Assembly (NCBI GenBank): GCA_963781105.1
Contig: CAWAED010000008.1
Location: 1-64,000, forward strand
DNA: 64,000 nucleotides
Reading direction: 5' to 3'
DNA from: Palsa-295 sp963781105
Lineage (GTDB): Bacteria; Acidobacteriota; Terriglobia; Acidiferrales; UBA7541
The notes under the pieces were generated by a model. The model was given only the letters and a program-made list of their open reading frames with translations, made no database searches and had not been told where the DNA came from. The position numbers were made by a program, and so were the translations under genes. This document shows, piece after piece, positions 44,532 through 52,939 of the stretch (positions within the stretch are counted from its first letter, which is position 1; each line of letters opens with the position of its first letter).

Positions 44532-45290
44532 CTACATTCCGGGCTTTTGTTTGAAAACGAAATCGAGCGATTTCGTTTCGTTCGGTGAAATTTTGATCGT
44601 CTGCTTCGCGACGCCAAGCTTTTCGTGCCAAGCCTCGATGGTGTAAGTGCCCGGCGGGAGATCGTTCAGATTGAAGCTGCCGTCCTTGCCAGTGACCGCG
44701 AAAAAGGGATGTTTAAAAACGGCGACGTAGCTGTGCATCCAGGGATGCACATTGCATTTCACCGGGATAGCGATTTCTTCGCGCGCGAATGCTTCGTCGA
44801 TTTTGGCGCCCGGAGGCTCGGCCTTGTTCCATTCGCGATTGTTGGCGGGAATGGCGTGAATGTTGTGACTGGTGGGATCTTCGTTGACGACTTCGAACGG
44901 TTGGTTCGCGCGAACAGCGAGCACGTGCGGTTCGTACATGCAGCCTTTTTGTTGGATGACGACCGGCTGGGTGGGCGGGTTAAAGGTGCGGTCGCCCAAG
45001 CCATCGGCGACGAAGACGATGACGTTTTCCAGTTCGCCTTGAGAATCGGCTACAACATCAGGACTGGCTACGGGGCTCGGGTGTTGTTTCGAGCAGCTGG
45101 GATCGGCTGCCATGTTGATCGCTGCTTGTTTGGGCAATTTGCCTTCGTATTTGATTTTGCCGCGGACGGCGGCAGTGCCGGCGGCGTCGCTCGCCGCGGC
45201 GGGAGGATTTGCCGCTTTCACCGATCCGCGGCCGCAGGTCCAAATCACTGCGAGCAAAGCGGCCATGAGCACTACAGTTTTCGTTTTCAT
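44532..45290 (-). CDS. Secreted cupredoxin-like / carboxypeptidase-regulatory-domain protein
   Basis: The protein has 252 residues. A signal peptide (about 1-27) is followed by a cupredoxin-like region with SHNIHAIP and KCNVHPWMHSYV, i.e. a His upstream and a C-x-x-H-x-x-M cluster able to bind copper. The end has VTGKDGSFNLNDLPPGTYTIEAWHEKLG in part, characteristic of carboxypeptidase regulatory-like domains that form beta-sandwiches. Proteins of this kind are common beside c-type cytochromes and electron-transfer complexes in Acidobacteriota and Planctomycetes, but no such complex is adjacent. The ATG at 45290 is used (AAGGAG ten bases upstream); a TTG two codons earlier is an alternative. 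Confidence 0.8.
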   Translation of the reverse strand: MKTKTVVLMAALLAVIWTCGRGSVKAANPPAAASDAAGTAAVRGKIKYEGKLPKQAAINMAADPSCSKQHPSPVASPDVVADSQGELENVIVFVADGLGDRTFNPPTQPVVIQQKGCMYEPHVLAVRANQPFEVVNEDPTSHNIHAIPANNREWNKAEPPGAKIDEAFAREEIAIPVKCNVHPWMHSYVAVFKHPFFAVTGKDGSFNLNDLPPGTYTIEAWHEKLGVAKQTIKISPNETKSLDFVFKQKPGM

Positions 45291-45556
45291 ATCCAACAGG
45301 CTCCTTCTGAACTGGCCTCGAGGCTTGCATTCAGCAACTTCGGGACGTTTGTTTTGGCTGGGCGAGACAAAGGTATGGCACGCGGAGAACGGAGTTGTCA
45401 GACGTTAGTCAGCGAAAGGTAATTTTCGTGTCTTTGTTTTGTCTTTCGCGAGTGTTGATCACAGACTGTTGGGAAGCGCTGAGCGTGACTCATGTAAACT
45501 GTGGGCTTCTCGAAGGGCTAAAGCTGCGGGGAGCGATTAAAGGGGGTTGAGGCGAC

Positions 45557-46393
45557 GTGACTGATACTTCTATTCAGCAGGGGCTGGCGGTTTTGGGGGC
45601 CGGCAAGATGGGCGGGATTTTGATTGAGGCGTTTTTGAAGCACGGATTGGTGTCGCCTTCGCACATTTTTGCGACAGTGCAGCAGACGTCGTCTGAACGG
45701 CGCGCGATTTCGAGCGGCAAGGTTACGCCGGGAACGGACAATCGCGCTGCGGCGAAGAAGTCGGATGTGATTCTGGTCTGTTTGAAGCCGTTGCAGGTGG
45801 GACATGTGCTGGATGAAATTCGCGGCGAATTGAGTGACGAGAAATTGGTGATTTCGATTGCTGCTTCGGTGCCTACGGAATATTTCGAGAAGCGGATCGG
45901 CGGGAACGTGCCAGTGATTCGGGCGATGCCGAATACTCCTTCGATGGTGGGCGAGGGCATCACGGCGGTTTGCAAGGGCAAGCATGCTACGGCGAAGCAT
46001 CTGGAGATTGCGCGGAAGCTTTTTGACGCGGTGGGCAAGACGGTGGTGGTGGATGAGAAACATATGGATGCGATCACTGGGTTATCGGGCAGCGGGCCGG
46101 CGTTTCTTTATATTATTTTGGAGGCGCTGGCAGAGGGCGGCGTGAAGATGGGGCTTTCGCGGGAACTGGCGACGTTGCTCGCGGCGCAGACGATGTTGGG
46201 GGCGGCGAAGGTGGTTTTGGAGACCGGGCATCATCCGGCGCTTTTGAAGGATACGGTGACTACTCCGGCGGGATGCACGATTGACGGAATTTTGGAATTG
46301 GAGGAAGGCAAGCTGCGGGTGACTTTGATCAAGGCGGTGGTGAAGGCTTCGCAGCGGGCTAAGGAATTGATGTTCACGGATAAGGAGAGTTAG
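45557..46393 (+). CDS. proC: Pyrroline-5-carboxylate reductase
   Basis: Cytoplasmic enzyme of the last step of proline synthesis, reducing 1-pyrroline-5-carboxylate with NAD(P)H. It has 278 residues, the normal length. The Rossmann motif VLGAGKMG is near residues 11-18. The family segments MPNTPSMVGEG, AITGLSGSGPAF and DTVTTPAGCTIDG near the end are all present. The start is GTG at 45557, with GAGGCGAC close upstream. The gene stands alone on the plus strand; proA and proB are not in the window. Confidence 0.95.
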   Translation: MTDTSIQQGLAVLGAGKMGGILIEAFLKHGLVSPSHIFATVQQTSSERRAISSGKVTPGTDNRAAAKKSDVILVCLKPLQVGHVLDEIRGELSDEKLVISIAASVPTEYFEKRIGGNVPVIRAMPNTPSMVGEGITAVCKGKHATAKHLEIARKLFDAVGKTVVVDEKHMDAITGLSGSGPAFLYIILEALAEGGVKMGLSRELATLLAAQTMLGAAKVVLETGHHPALLKDTVTTPAGCTIDGILELEEGKLRVTLIKAVVKASQRAKELMFTDKES

Positions 46394-46409
46394 GACGCGC
46401 GCTCTCGAA

Positions 46410-46530
46410 GACAAAAGGATTTACCGCAGAGACGCCCCGACTGCGCCGGGGTAAACGCCGTTCGCAGAGAAAACCGAGACTCAAGATTTAACACAGAGGG
46501 CACGGAGAAAAAAATGAAGAGTTCACGGAG
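46410..46530 (+). repeat. Dispersed repeat, family C, with nested hairpin D
   Basis: CCGCAGAGACG is interrupted by the hairpin CCCCGACTGCGCCGGGG (46435-46451) plus TAAACGCC, then continues GTTCGCAGAGAAAACCG. A second family C unit AGATTTAACACAGAGGGCACGG follows. The hairpin looks like an insertion into the older repeat. Confidence 0.65.
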
Positions 46531-46572
46531 ACATTGTGAATTCGGAGCGGGCCGAGTGATTTTCTAGCGCGT

Positions 46573-47202
46573 TCAATTTGACGGCTGGTCTGGGGTGAGT
46601 TTGGCTGTCGCTTGAATTTCTAGAGCCACTGTGTCGCTGGCTTTTAAGAGCCAGGTGCTGGCGTCTTTTAGGCCCCATTTTACGTACGGGATCGTGAAAT
46701 GGACTGTCGCGTGAAGCGCGGCACCCTGGGGCAGGTCTACCGCGATCGTGGCGGTGAGCGGGTGGTCTTGGCCTTTGAGCTGGAATATTCCGTCGAGTGT
46801 GAGTTGAGATGCGGCTTGGGGATTGAATGTGCCGGTGATTTTTTGCGGTGTGAATGTGATTTCCGGATACTTTTTGCTTTCCAGAATTTGCTGATGCATT
46901 TTCTTGTCGCGGGAATCGTTGCCGCTGTCGCCGGTCGTGGCGTCGACCACAATAACGCCGCTCGCTTTTCCAGTGCTGGAATCGAAGTGAATCTCGCCGC
47001 TTTTTAGTTTGAACGTACCGTGAACGGTGTGCAGCGTGGAATCCAGGGCGTATACGATCGTGGTTTGCGCGGGATCGAGCGTGACCGCGTATTGTTGAGC
47101 GGCGACCGAAGTCGCCGTCACGGCGAAAAAGATCGCAGAGAGCGCCAGAACGACCTTCAATCGTGACTTGCGCGAGAGGAGTGCCGAACGTACGGCGCTC
47201 AC
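46573..47202 (-). CDS. YceI family periplasmic lipid-binding-like protein
   Basis: The protein has 209 residues. A signal peptide (about 14-35, ending SVAAQ) precedes the YceI lipocalin-like barrel. This starts YAVTLDPAQTTIVYALDSTLH and contains TVHGTFKLKSGEIHFD, KYPEITFTPQKITG and LTLDGIFQLKGQDHPL. Structurally known members hold a polyisoprenoid chain. The start is GTG at 47202, overlapping the stop of the FAD-oxidoreductase gene as GTGA, so translation is coupled. It is the last gene of the run after type III PKS and FAD oxidoreductase. Binding of the polyketide-lipid product or its isoprenoid partner is an attractive inference from this order. Confidence 0.9.
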   Translation of the reverse strand: MSAVRSALLSRKSRLKVVLALSAIFFAVTATSVAAQQYAVTLDPAQTTIVYALDSTLHTVHGTFKLKSGEIHFDSSTGKASGVIVVDATTGDSGNDSRDKKMHQQILESKKYPEITFTPQKITGTFNPQAASQLTLDGIFQLKGQDHPLTATIAVDLPQGAALHATVHFTIPYVKWGLKDASTWLLKASDTVALEIQATAKLTPDQPSN

Positions 47203-48326
47203 GCGCGGAGAACCTGGCAGGGTTGATCGAGGACTTCAATCGGTTCGGCGTGGTGAGAGACGGTTTTGTCTGAGTGCGATGAGAGCAGGCTTGCGAACAG
47301 ATTTGGATTTTTGGCAAGGATGCGGAGAGTTCTGCGACGTAGCCAGTTATGGCGAGCCAGCAGCAAGAGCAAGCGGGCCATTCGCGCCGGTGCGCGTATC
47401 AGGGCGCGGTGCGCGACTTCGTAAGCAGCAAGATTTTCAGTGGCTAGAGCGTCGCTGAGATGGAGTGCTTGTTGAAATGCGAGGCTGAGGCCTTGGCCGG
47501 TGATTCCGTCTACCGTGAAAGAAGCGTCGCCGACCAGAGCTGCGTTGCCGCGCGCGACTTTGCCGAATTGATCGAGTGTGGTGACGCCGCCGAGTTCGGT
47601 GGTTAGCGGCTGCGCATGGTGCAGGCGAGCGACCAATTCTGGAAATTGCGGCAGCGCTTGTGCGATGCGCATTTGCGGATCGCTGGCGAGGAGAGCGACG
47701 CAGAGTTCGCACGAGCCAGTGGGCGTGACGTAGATCTGGCAGCGGTGTCCCCAATAAACTTCGACGAAGTTGGACCACGGAGCGATCGCGAAATGACGAC
47801 GGAAGCCAAATCGCGAAGAGCGCACGCTGCGAGGTCCTAGAGCCGCCCATTTTCGTACGTTCGATTTTTGACCGTCTGCGCCGACTAACCAGCGGAAGCC
47901 GACGGGAGCGCCATCGAGGCGAGCAGTATTGGTTGTGCAATCGGAAACGCGAGTTCCCCACCGGAATGAGACGCCGACTTCATGCGCACGTTGCAGCAAC
48001 AACGAATGGAGAACGGTACGGCGCAAACCGAATGATACAGCGCCTTGCGGCAACTTGCCGGTTGCCGACGAGGTTTCATCGCAGAAACGGATTCCTGCAA
48101 CTGGGAATGCGACGTTCGAATTTAAGACGTTCGAATTTAAGTGGATTCCGAGAAACGAGAGCGCGGCGACGCCTTCGGGAAGAAGTCCTTCGCCGCACGC
48201 CTTTTCAATTGGCGGCCTGCGCGAGTCGGCGACCGTTACGCTCAGTCCTTTTAGTCTTACCGCTATCGCGGTTGCCAGCCCCGCCGGGCCCGCACCCACG
48301 ATAAGGACATCCGCGTATTCGGCCAC
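47199..48326 (-). CDS. FAD-dependent oxidoreductase of the type III PKS operon
   Basis: The protein has 375 residues. The FAD-binding start is VLIVGAGPAGLATAIAV, then C-G-E-G-L-L-P-E-G. The middle motif is LVGADGQKSNVRKW, and ALVGDASFTVDGITGQGLSLAFQ closes the FAD site, as in geranylgeranyl-reductase and aromatic hydroxylase-type flavoenzymes. In comparable operons such enzymes hydroxylate or reduce alkylresorcinol or alkylpyrone products. The start is GTG at 48326, 12 bp after the PKS stop, with a G-rich ribosome binding site. The 3' end overlaps the YceI gene. A direct tandem repeat of 15 bp (48111-48140) duplicates five residues, giving LNSNVLNSNV after the conserved G-I-H, which may be strain-specific. 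Confidence 0.88.
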   Translation of the reverse strand: MAEYADVLIVGAGPAGLATAIAVRLKGLSVTVADSRRPPIEKACGEGLLPEGVAALSFLGIHLNSNVLNSNVAFPVAGIRFCDETSSATGKLPQGAVSFGLRRTVLHSLLLQRAHEVGVSFRWGTRVSDCTTNTARLDGAPVGFRWLVGADGQKSNVRKWAALGPRSVRSSRFGFRRHFAIAPWSNFVEVYWGHRCQIYVTPTGSCELCVALLASDPQMRIAQALPQFPELVARLHHAQPLTTELGGVTTLDQFGKVARGNAALVGDASFTVDGITGQGLSLAFQQALHLSDALATENLAAYEVAHRALIRAPARMARLLLLLARHNWLRRRTLRILAKNPNLFASLLSSHSDKTVSHHAEPIEVLDQPCQVLRA

Positions 48327-48338
48327 AGGCCCCCGTTT

Positions 48339-49388
48339 CTACCACCGTAAGAGAACTAACTCAGCGCAGAAACCCGGACCCATGGCGGCGAGGATGCTTA
48401 ATTCGCCCGGCTTGGGGCGCTTGTTGTTATAGACGTCCTCGAGCACCAGCAAGACCGACGTGGACGAAATATTTCCGACACGGCGCAAGCAATCCCATGA
48501 AGCGGCGAGATCGGTGGCGGTGATTCCCAAAGCGGCGGAAGTTGCCTCGAGCACCTTCGGACCGCCGGTGTGCATGATCCAGGACGTGATGTCCGAGCGC
48601 TTGTGCCCGTTCTCGGCGAGGAACGCGTCGACGTCCTTGCCAAGATGCTTGGTGACCATCTCCGGAACTTCCGGAGACAATACGATGCGGAAGCCCTTTT
48701 CGGAGATGTCCCACCCCATGACTTTCTCGCTGTGCGGATAAAAGCTGGATTTCGTGGCGAGAATTTCGGGGCCATCGGATTTACGATTGTCGCCGACGAC
48801 GATCGTGGCGGCGGCGCCATCGCCGAAGAGCAGGGCGGAAATCAGGTGAGCCATCGAGAGGTCGTCGCGCTGGAGGGTGAGCGAGCACAATTCCACGGAG
48901 AGAAGAGCAGCGGCTTGATCGGGATAGCCGTGAACGTAATCAGCGGCGCGCGAGATGCCGGCGGCGCCAGCGACGCAGCCCAGGCCGAAGATCGGGATGC
49001 GCTTGATGTTGTTGGAGAGACCCATGCGGTTCACCAGGCGCGCATCGAGGGAGGGCGCGGCGATGCCGGTAACGGAGGTGACGAAGATCGCGCTGAGGTC
49101 TTTCGGGCCGATGCCGGCTTTGTGGAGCGCCTTGCAGAGAGATTGCTCGCCGAGTTCGAGCGCGTGCTGGATCCAGGTGTTGTTCGCTTGTCCCCAGGTG
49201 GTGAGTTTCTCGTAGTAATCGATGGGCTCGACCAGATAACGGCCTTCGACTTGCATGCTTTCGTCGAGCCGGTCGAGAATATCGGGATTTGTCAAGCGGT
49301 GACGCCAGTCGTTCTTCAATGCCTCCGTTAAGAGCTCTTGCTTGTAGTAATACTCAGGGAAGGCACTCGCAACGCTAGCAATCCTCAT
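48339..49388 (-). CDS. Type III polyketide synthase (chalcone/stilbene synthase family)
   Basis: Homodimeric ketosynthase that extends an acyl-CoA starter with malonyl-CoA and cyclises the product to alkylresorcinols or alkylpyrones. It has 349 residues. The catalytic triad is visible: Cys138 in FGLGCVAGAAG, His273 in IMHTGGPKV and Asn306 in RRVGNISS. GFGDGAAA-like LLFGDGAAATIV is also present. Compared with plant enzymes it is shorter at the N terminus, as usual for bacterial members. The ATG at 49388 begins MRIASVASAFPEYYY. It is the first gene of a three-gene run (PKS, FAD oxidoreductase, YceI). The starter and product are not predictable by eye. Confidence 0.94.
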   Translation of the reverse strand: MRIASVASAFPEYYYKQELLTEALKNDWRHRLTNPDILDRLDESMQVEGRYLVEPIDYYEKLTTWGQANNTWIQHALELGEQSLCKALHKAGIGPKDLSAIFVTSVTGIAAPSLDARLVNRMGLSNNIKRIPIFGLGCVAGAAGISRAADYVHGYPDQAAALLSVELCSLTLQRDDLSMAHLISALLFGDGAAATIVVGDNRKSDGPEILATKSSFYPHSEKVMGWDISEKGFRIVLSPEVPEMVTKHLGKDVDAFLAENGHKRSDITSWIMHTGGPKVLEATSAALGITATDLAASWDCLRRVGNISSTSVLLVLEDVYNNKRPKPGELSILAAMGPGFCAELVLLRW

Positions 49389-49580
49389 CGAAGGGGGCTC
49401 CTATTTGTGTGTTAAACGTTCCGACGGATAGTATCGCGAGAATGCCGAATATCAAGAGGCTTTAGAAAAATAGCTTCCATAGCAACCGTGCAGCCCGCCT
49501 AGACCTCGATCGGCGAAAATATGACCAGCTCCATGATAACGCATTATGCGGTGGATGAAAGCACCAAAACTGCATGGTCC

Positions 49581-49619
49581 AAAAAAGGGGACCCCGGGTC
49601 TGGGGGCGCAGACCCGGGG
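49581..49619 (-). terminator. Intrinsic terminator, minus strand
   Basis: On the minus strand, CCCCGGGTCT-GCGCCCCC-AGACCCGGGG is followed by TCCCCTTTTTT. The perfect 10-bp stem and the T-run lie downstream of the two small minus-strand genes at 49667-50078 and would end their transcript before the divergent PKS promoter region. Confidence 0.7.
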
Positions 49620-49666
49620 CGGGGGTGAGGGACGCTGGGCCGAAAACTGTTAGAACTTCGCCGCGA

Positions 49667-49861
49667 TTAATGATTCCAGCGGCGCATTGCGAGTGTTGCG
49701 CGAAACACGAGTTGAATCGCCAGCACAATCAGGGTGTCGCGCAAGGCGACGACGCTCTGGCGCATGCCCGATGGCTCCGCGGAATCAGGTGAAGGCATCG
49801 CGTGAACTGCAGTTGCGGTGCGAGTGGCCGGTTTCCAACCCATGCTGGAAAGCGTGCTCAT
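49667..49861 (-). CDS. Small hypothetical protein with one hydrophobic segment
   Basis: The protein has 64 residues. The second half has a hydrophobic helix (DTLIVLAIQLVFRATLAM) and ends MRRWNH. GAGG lies about eight bases before the ATG at 49859-49861. It follows the 68-residue gene at 49872 by 10 bp, and a terminator lies about 50 bp after it, so the two form a small operon. No family is recognised. Confidence 0.5.
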   Translation of the reverse strand: MSTLSSMGWKPATRTATAVHAMPSPDSAEPSGMRQSVVALRDTLIVLAIQLVFRATLAMRRWNH

Positions 49862-49871
49862 GCCGATGCCT

Positions 49872-50078
49872 CTAATTCACAACGTAAACAGGATTGTCGT
49901 GCTCGACACCGAGAACCATAGATTTAAAGATGTCCACATCCCAGCTGTCGGCGATGCGCAAGCGCACTACTTCGGTCGTTTCCGAAACCAGGCGTCCGCG
50001 CAGAGGGACGCGCAAATTACCTGCAATTACCCTGAGAACCACCGGCTGCCCCATCCAGATTGCGAAACCGCCTTCCAT
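49872..50078 (-). CDS. Small hypothetical protein, beta-rich
   Basis: The protein has 68 residues, beginning MEGGFAIWMGQPVVLRV and continuing with RVPLRGRLVSETTEVVRLRI, then WDVDIFKSMVLGVE. The alternating pattern suggests a small beta-barrel like PilZ- or Sm-type folds, with no motif that settles it. AAGGGGG lies five bases before the ATG at 50078. It is the first gene of a two-gene minus-strand operon. The same start could be extended 23 codons upstream, but the shorter form has the better ribosome binding site. Confidence 0.6.
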   Translation of the reverse strand: MEGGFAIWMGQPVVLRVIAGNLRVPLRGRLVSETTEVVRLRIADSWDVDIFKSMVLGVEHDNPVYVVN

Positions 50079-50288
50079 TGAATCCCCCTTGGTGAAGCTG
50101 GCTCGCTCGAACAATGCGATTGTGGCGGAGGGGGCCGGACTGGCCAATGGTACAGCGGGCTAAAGCTGGTAGGAGGAAGGTACCAGCAGTCCCAGGGGCT
50201 TTGGGGCGCGGTAGTAAAGGGTTTTCTGTTATCGTGTTTGCGGCGATTTTTTGACTGCGTTTTGAGCGTCGGTTGACGACGAGGACCC

Positions 50289-50963
50289 GTGCCGATGGTT
50301 GAGCTTTTGAAAGAGCTTTTGCACCGCCTGATGGACGTCCGCGGCCTGGTGGCCTTAGGCGGAATGCTGATGGTGTGCGTGATTGTGTTCGTGGAAACAG
50401 GACTTTTTGTGGGGTTCTTTTTGCCGGGCGATTCCCTGCTGGTGACGGCGGGGGTGGTGGCGGCGGACCCGTATTCAGGATTGAAGATTGCTTGGATGCT
50501 GCCGCTGGTGACGCTGTGCGCGATTGCGGGAGACCAGCTTGGTTATTTGATCGGGCGCACGATGGGACATAAGTTGTACCAGCGCGAAGACTCGCGCTTT
50601 TTCAAGAAACGGCATTTGAGGCAGGCGCACGAGTTTTACGAGAAGCATGGCGCGAAGACGATTGTTATGGCGCGGTTCATTCCTATCATTCGCACCTTTT
50701 GTCCGCCGGTGGCAGGCGCGGCGCGGATGAGTTATACGAAATATTTGGTGTATGACATTTTCGGCGGGCTTTTGTGGGTTTGGGGAATGATCCTGCTGGG
50801 ATATACCTTGGGGAACACGATTCCGAACATAGATAAGCGGATACATTATGTGATCGCTATTGTGATTTTTCTTTCTTTGCTTCCGGCTATTTACTCAGCG
50901 TGGAAAGCGCGAACGCAGAAGGGTGCGAGTGGATTGAAGGGACCGCAGCCGGAGGAAGAATAA
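50289..50963 (+). CDS. DedA family membrane protein
   Basis: The protein has 224 residues with about five hydrophobic segments. Family landmarks: FVETGLFVGFFLPGDSLL near the start, AIAGDQLGYLIGR, FYEKHGAKTIVMARFIPIIRTF with the conserved arginines, and PPVAGAARMSYTKYLVYD. DedA proteins act in recycling of undecaprenyl phosphate or in phospholipid flipping, and are needed for envelope homeostasis. The frame starts with GTG at 50289; an ATG at 50295 is equally possible (GAGG five to eleven bases upstream). A terminator-like hairpin follows at 51027. It stands alone. Confidence 0.92.
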   Translation: MPMVELLKELLHRLMDVRGLVALGGMLMVCVIVFVETGLFVGFFLPGDSLLVTAGVVAADPYSGLKIAWMLPLVTLCAIAGDQLGYLIGRTMGHKLYQREDSRFFKKRHLRQAHEFYEKHGAKTIVMARFIPIIRTFCPPVAGAARMSYTKYLVYDIFGGLLWVWGMILLGYTLGNTIPNIDKRIHYVIAIVIFLSLLPAIYSAWKARTQKGASGLKGPQPEEE

Positions 50964-51026
50964 AGCTGGCAACTAGCGTTGCGCTTCGACGTGCTACTGC
51001 GAGTTCGTGCCATCTGAAATGCAAAA

Positions 51027-51054
51027 CGGGGAGCCTGGCGGCTCCCCGCTTGCT
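51027..51054 (+). terminator. Probable terminator after dedA-family gene
   Basis: CGGGGAGCC-TGGC-GGCTCCCCG followed by CTTGCTTCTTCC. The 9-bp stem is perfect; the T-run is broken by C and G. It lies 64 bp after the stop codon. Confidence 0.55.
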
Positions 51055-51515
51055 TCTTCCGAAGGCCGCTGTTGTGCCGAAGGCATCGCAGCGGTTGCGC
51101 ACCGCAAAAGCGGTGTGTAATCGGTGATTAGCTCAAAGTCTCCTGCCCGGTGGCGTCATACAACATCCTCCGCGCATTAGCGACTTACAAGCCCGTTGTA
51201 CTCCCGTGGAATGGCGAATGCAACTGGAAAGTGATGGAAAAAAACGCACGACATTTCGCGTGGATCGTCGTGCGGCAGTAGACAGAAAATTGAGCGTAAG
51301 AACCGAGCGTCGACAAAGAATGGCTTCAGGGGCTCACCACATCTTGGCGCTCTTCCGGCGGGACTGAAGTCCCGCCCTTCGGGAGGCTCAGCGCTCGCTA
51401 GGTTGATGCCAGATGCTCTCCTTCCGAGTCCTAACGCTGTGGTGGATTCGAAGCACCGTGCATTCGTGCCGCAACATCAATTGTGCGCAAGAATTTTTGC
51501 GCCCCTCGTAACACC

Positions 51516-51542
51516 GATGGCGCACTACGGTGCGCCGCTACA
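51516..51542 (-). repeat. REP-like hairpin, family B, copy 4 (reverse)
   Basis: GATGGCGCACTACGGTGCGCCGCTACA, the reverse orientation of the copies in the left half, with a changed loop (CTACGG instead of CTAAAG). It lies just after the end of the minus-strand methyltransferase-like gene. Confidence 0.75.
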
Positions 51543-51554
51543 ACGGCGGGCCTG

Positions 51555-52262
51555 TTATTTCAGGAACAGCGCTTCGCGGACTTGATCGCGGCCTACAAAC
51601 GTCTTGGAGGAGCGAAACTTTCCGAAGATGTCGAGGATTTCGCGATTCTGAAACACACGGGCGTGAACTGCTAACGTGGGCGCGGGCACGAGTTCGATGG
51701 TTTGCGGGTCTACGATTTTGTAGCGGTGGAATCGTTCCGGAGCGCGGCTGTGAAACGACGCGAGGATCGCGCCGCCGGGGCGCATCAAAGTGTAGAGGCG
51801 CTCCATTACGCGGGGCAGCAACTCCGAGTCTAGATAGTCGAAAAGATCCCACGCCAGAACGCCGTGGAAGGTGTCCTCGGGATATTGGAGATTGGTATCA
51901 AGGAATTTTCCGGCGAGCATACCTTGCGAGACGCGCGCGCTTTCGTCGCCGACTTTGGCGTTGCGCAGACTTTCCTCTTCGGCGAGAAGAAATTCCTTCC
52001 AGGAGCGGAGCAAATCTTCGGTGGAAAGTCGAAAGCCCTTCTCGATGAAAAACATCACGGTGGATTGAAAGACGGCGCCGAGGTCGAGAATCTTGCCCTG
52101 GCCGTTATCGGTGATCAGCCAGAGAAATTCCTTGAGGCCGTTGGAGACGCGCGTGTTGGCGGACGCCGGAGCCGCGGACGCAGCTGCGGATGCGGCACCA
52201 GGTTTCGCCGGCGTTCTGGTGGGGAGACCTGCGTTGGGCCGAGTTTTCGCCATCCAGTTCAT
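51555..52262 (-). CDS. SAM-dependent methyltransferase-like protein
   Basis: The protein has 235 residues. A Pro/Ala-rich N terminus (about 1-40) precedes a Rossmann-like region with GKILDLGAVFQSTVMFF, then TFHGVLAWDLFDYLD and LLPRVMERLYTLMRPGGAIL, which match the order of class I methyltransferase motifs. The glycine loop D-L-G-A is degenerate, so cofactor binding is uncertain. The ATG at 52262 lies 8 bp after the bactofilin stop, so the two genes form an operon. A link between this protein and bactofilin assembly is possible from context only. No substrate is suggested. Confidence 0.72.
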   Translation of the reverse strand: MNWMAKTRPNAGLPTRTPAKPGAASAAASAAPASANTRVSNGLKEFLWLITDNGQGKILDLGAVFQSTVMFFIEKGFRLSTEDLLRSWKEFLLAEEESLRNAKVGDESARVSQGMLAGKFLDTNLQYPEDTFHGVLAWDLFDYLDSELLPRVMERLYTLMRPGGAILASFHSRAPERFHRYKIVDPQTIELVPAPTLAVHARVFQNREILDIFGKFRSSKTFVGRDQVREALFLK

Positions 52263-52270
52263 AGCGGGCG

Positions 52271-52939
52271 CTAATTCCCTTGCTTACCGGCAGCGGCGGC
52301 TTTGGGAGACGTAGATTTCGAGGCCGCTTCCGCGGCACCGACGGAGGGAGCGGCTGCATCGCTCGCACGAATCATTTCGACTTTGCCGCGGAGACTCGCA
52401 CCGTCTTCGATCGATATGCGCCGCGTAAGAATGCTGCCCTGCACGTGGCTGGTCGCGCCGAGGCGCACATTTTCGGTGGCCATGAGATTGCCTTGGACGT
52501 GGCCATCGATTGAAATTTCGGAGGCTTCGATGTCGGCGTTGACGTGACCGCTGGCGGCGACGGTGACGCGGCCGTTGGTCATTTGAACTTTGCCTTGCAC
52601 TTCGCCTTCGATGACCAGATTCGAATTGCCGGAGACATCGCCGCGGATTTTCAGACCGGCGCCGATGGTGGAGCTGGAAGTTGGGGCGGCGGGAGCTGCG
52701 GATGCCGGCGCAACGGAGGGTGAAGTGGTGATGGGAGCTGCGGCTGCCTTTGACGACTCGGTCGCAGGCGTGGCGGCAGCCGGTACCGCGGATGAAGATG
52801 TTGCCGCGAGCGCGGATGGTTCCGGCGTGCTGACAGACGAAATTGCGTTTGGATTTTGTTTTGGTGCCGCAGCAGCTAGTTCCGACGACTTCGATCCCGG
52901 CGAAGATGGTTTGGCCTCTTCGTTTTTACGCCACATCAT
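52271..52939 (-). CDS. Bactofilin
   Basis: Cytoskeletal protein that polymerises into filaments on the inner membrane and guides local envelope growth. It has 222 residues. The central DUF583 beta-helix (about 90-190) shows the typical register: GAGLKIRGDVSGNSNLVIEG, VTVAASGHVNADIEA, EISIDGHVQGNLMA and VRLGATSHVQGSIL. It is flanked by disordered Ala/Pro/Ser-rich arms, as usual. The ATG at 52939 has GGGGGAAA upstream; a second ATG follows directly. It is the first gene of a two-gene run with the methyltransferase-like gene. Confidence 0.92.
   Translation of the reverse strand: MMWRKNEEAKPSSPGSKSSELAAAAPKQNPNAISSVSTPEPSALAATSSSAVPAAATPATESSKAAAAPITTSPSVAPASAAPAAPTSSSTIGAGLKIRGDVSGNSNLVIEGEVQGKVQMTNGRVTVAASGHVNADIEASEISIDGHVQGNLMATENVRLGATSHVQGSILTRRISIEDGASLRGKVEMIRASDAAAPSVGAAEAASKSTSPKAAAAGKQGN

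Larger units (their letters stand above)
50964..51554. other. Long intergenic region with repeats only
   Basis: About 590 bp without a supported gene. It contains a terminator-like hairpin (51027-51048), a hairpin GGCGGGAC-TGAA-GTCCCGCC (about 51357-51376) that resembles one at about 59934, and a family B hairpin in reverse orientation (51516-51542). Short open frames are present but lack starts. Confidence 0.6.
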
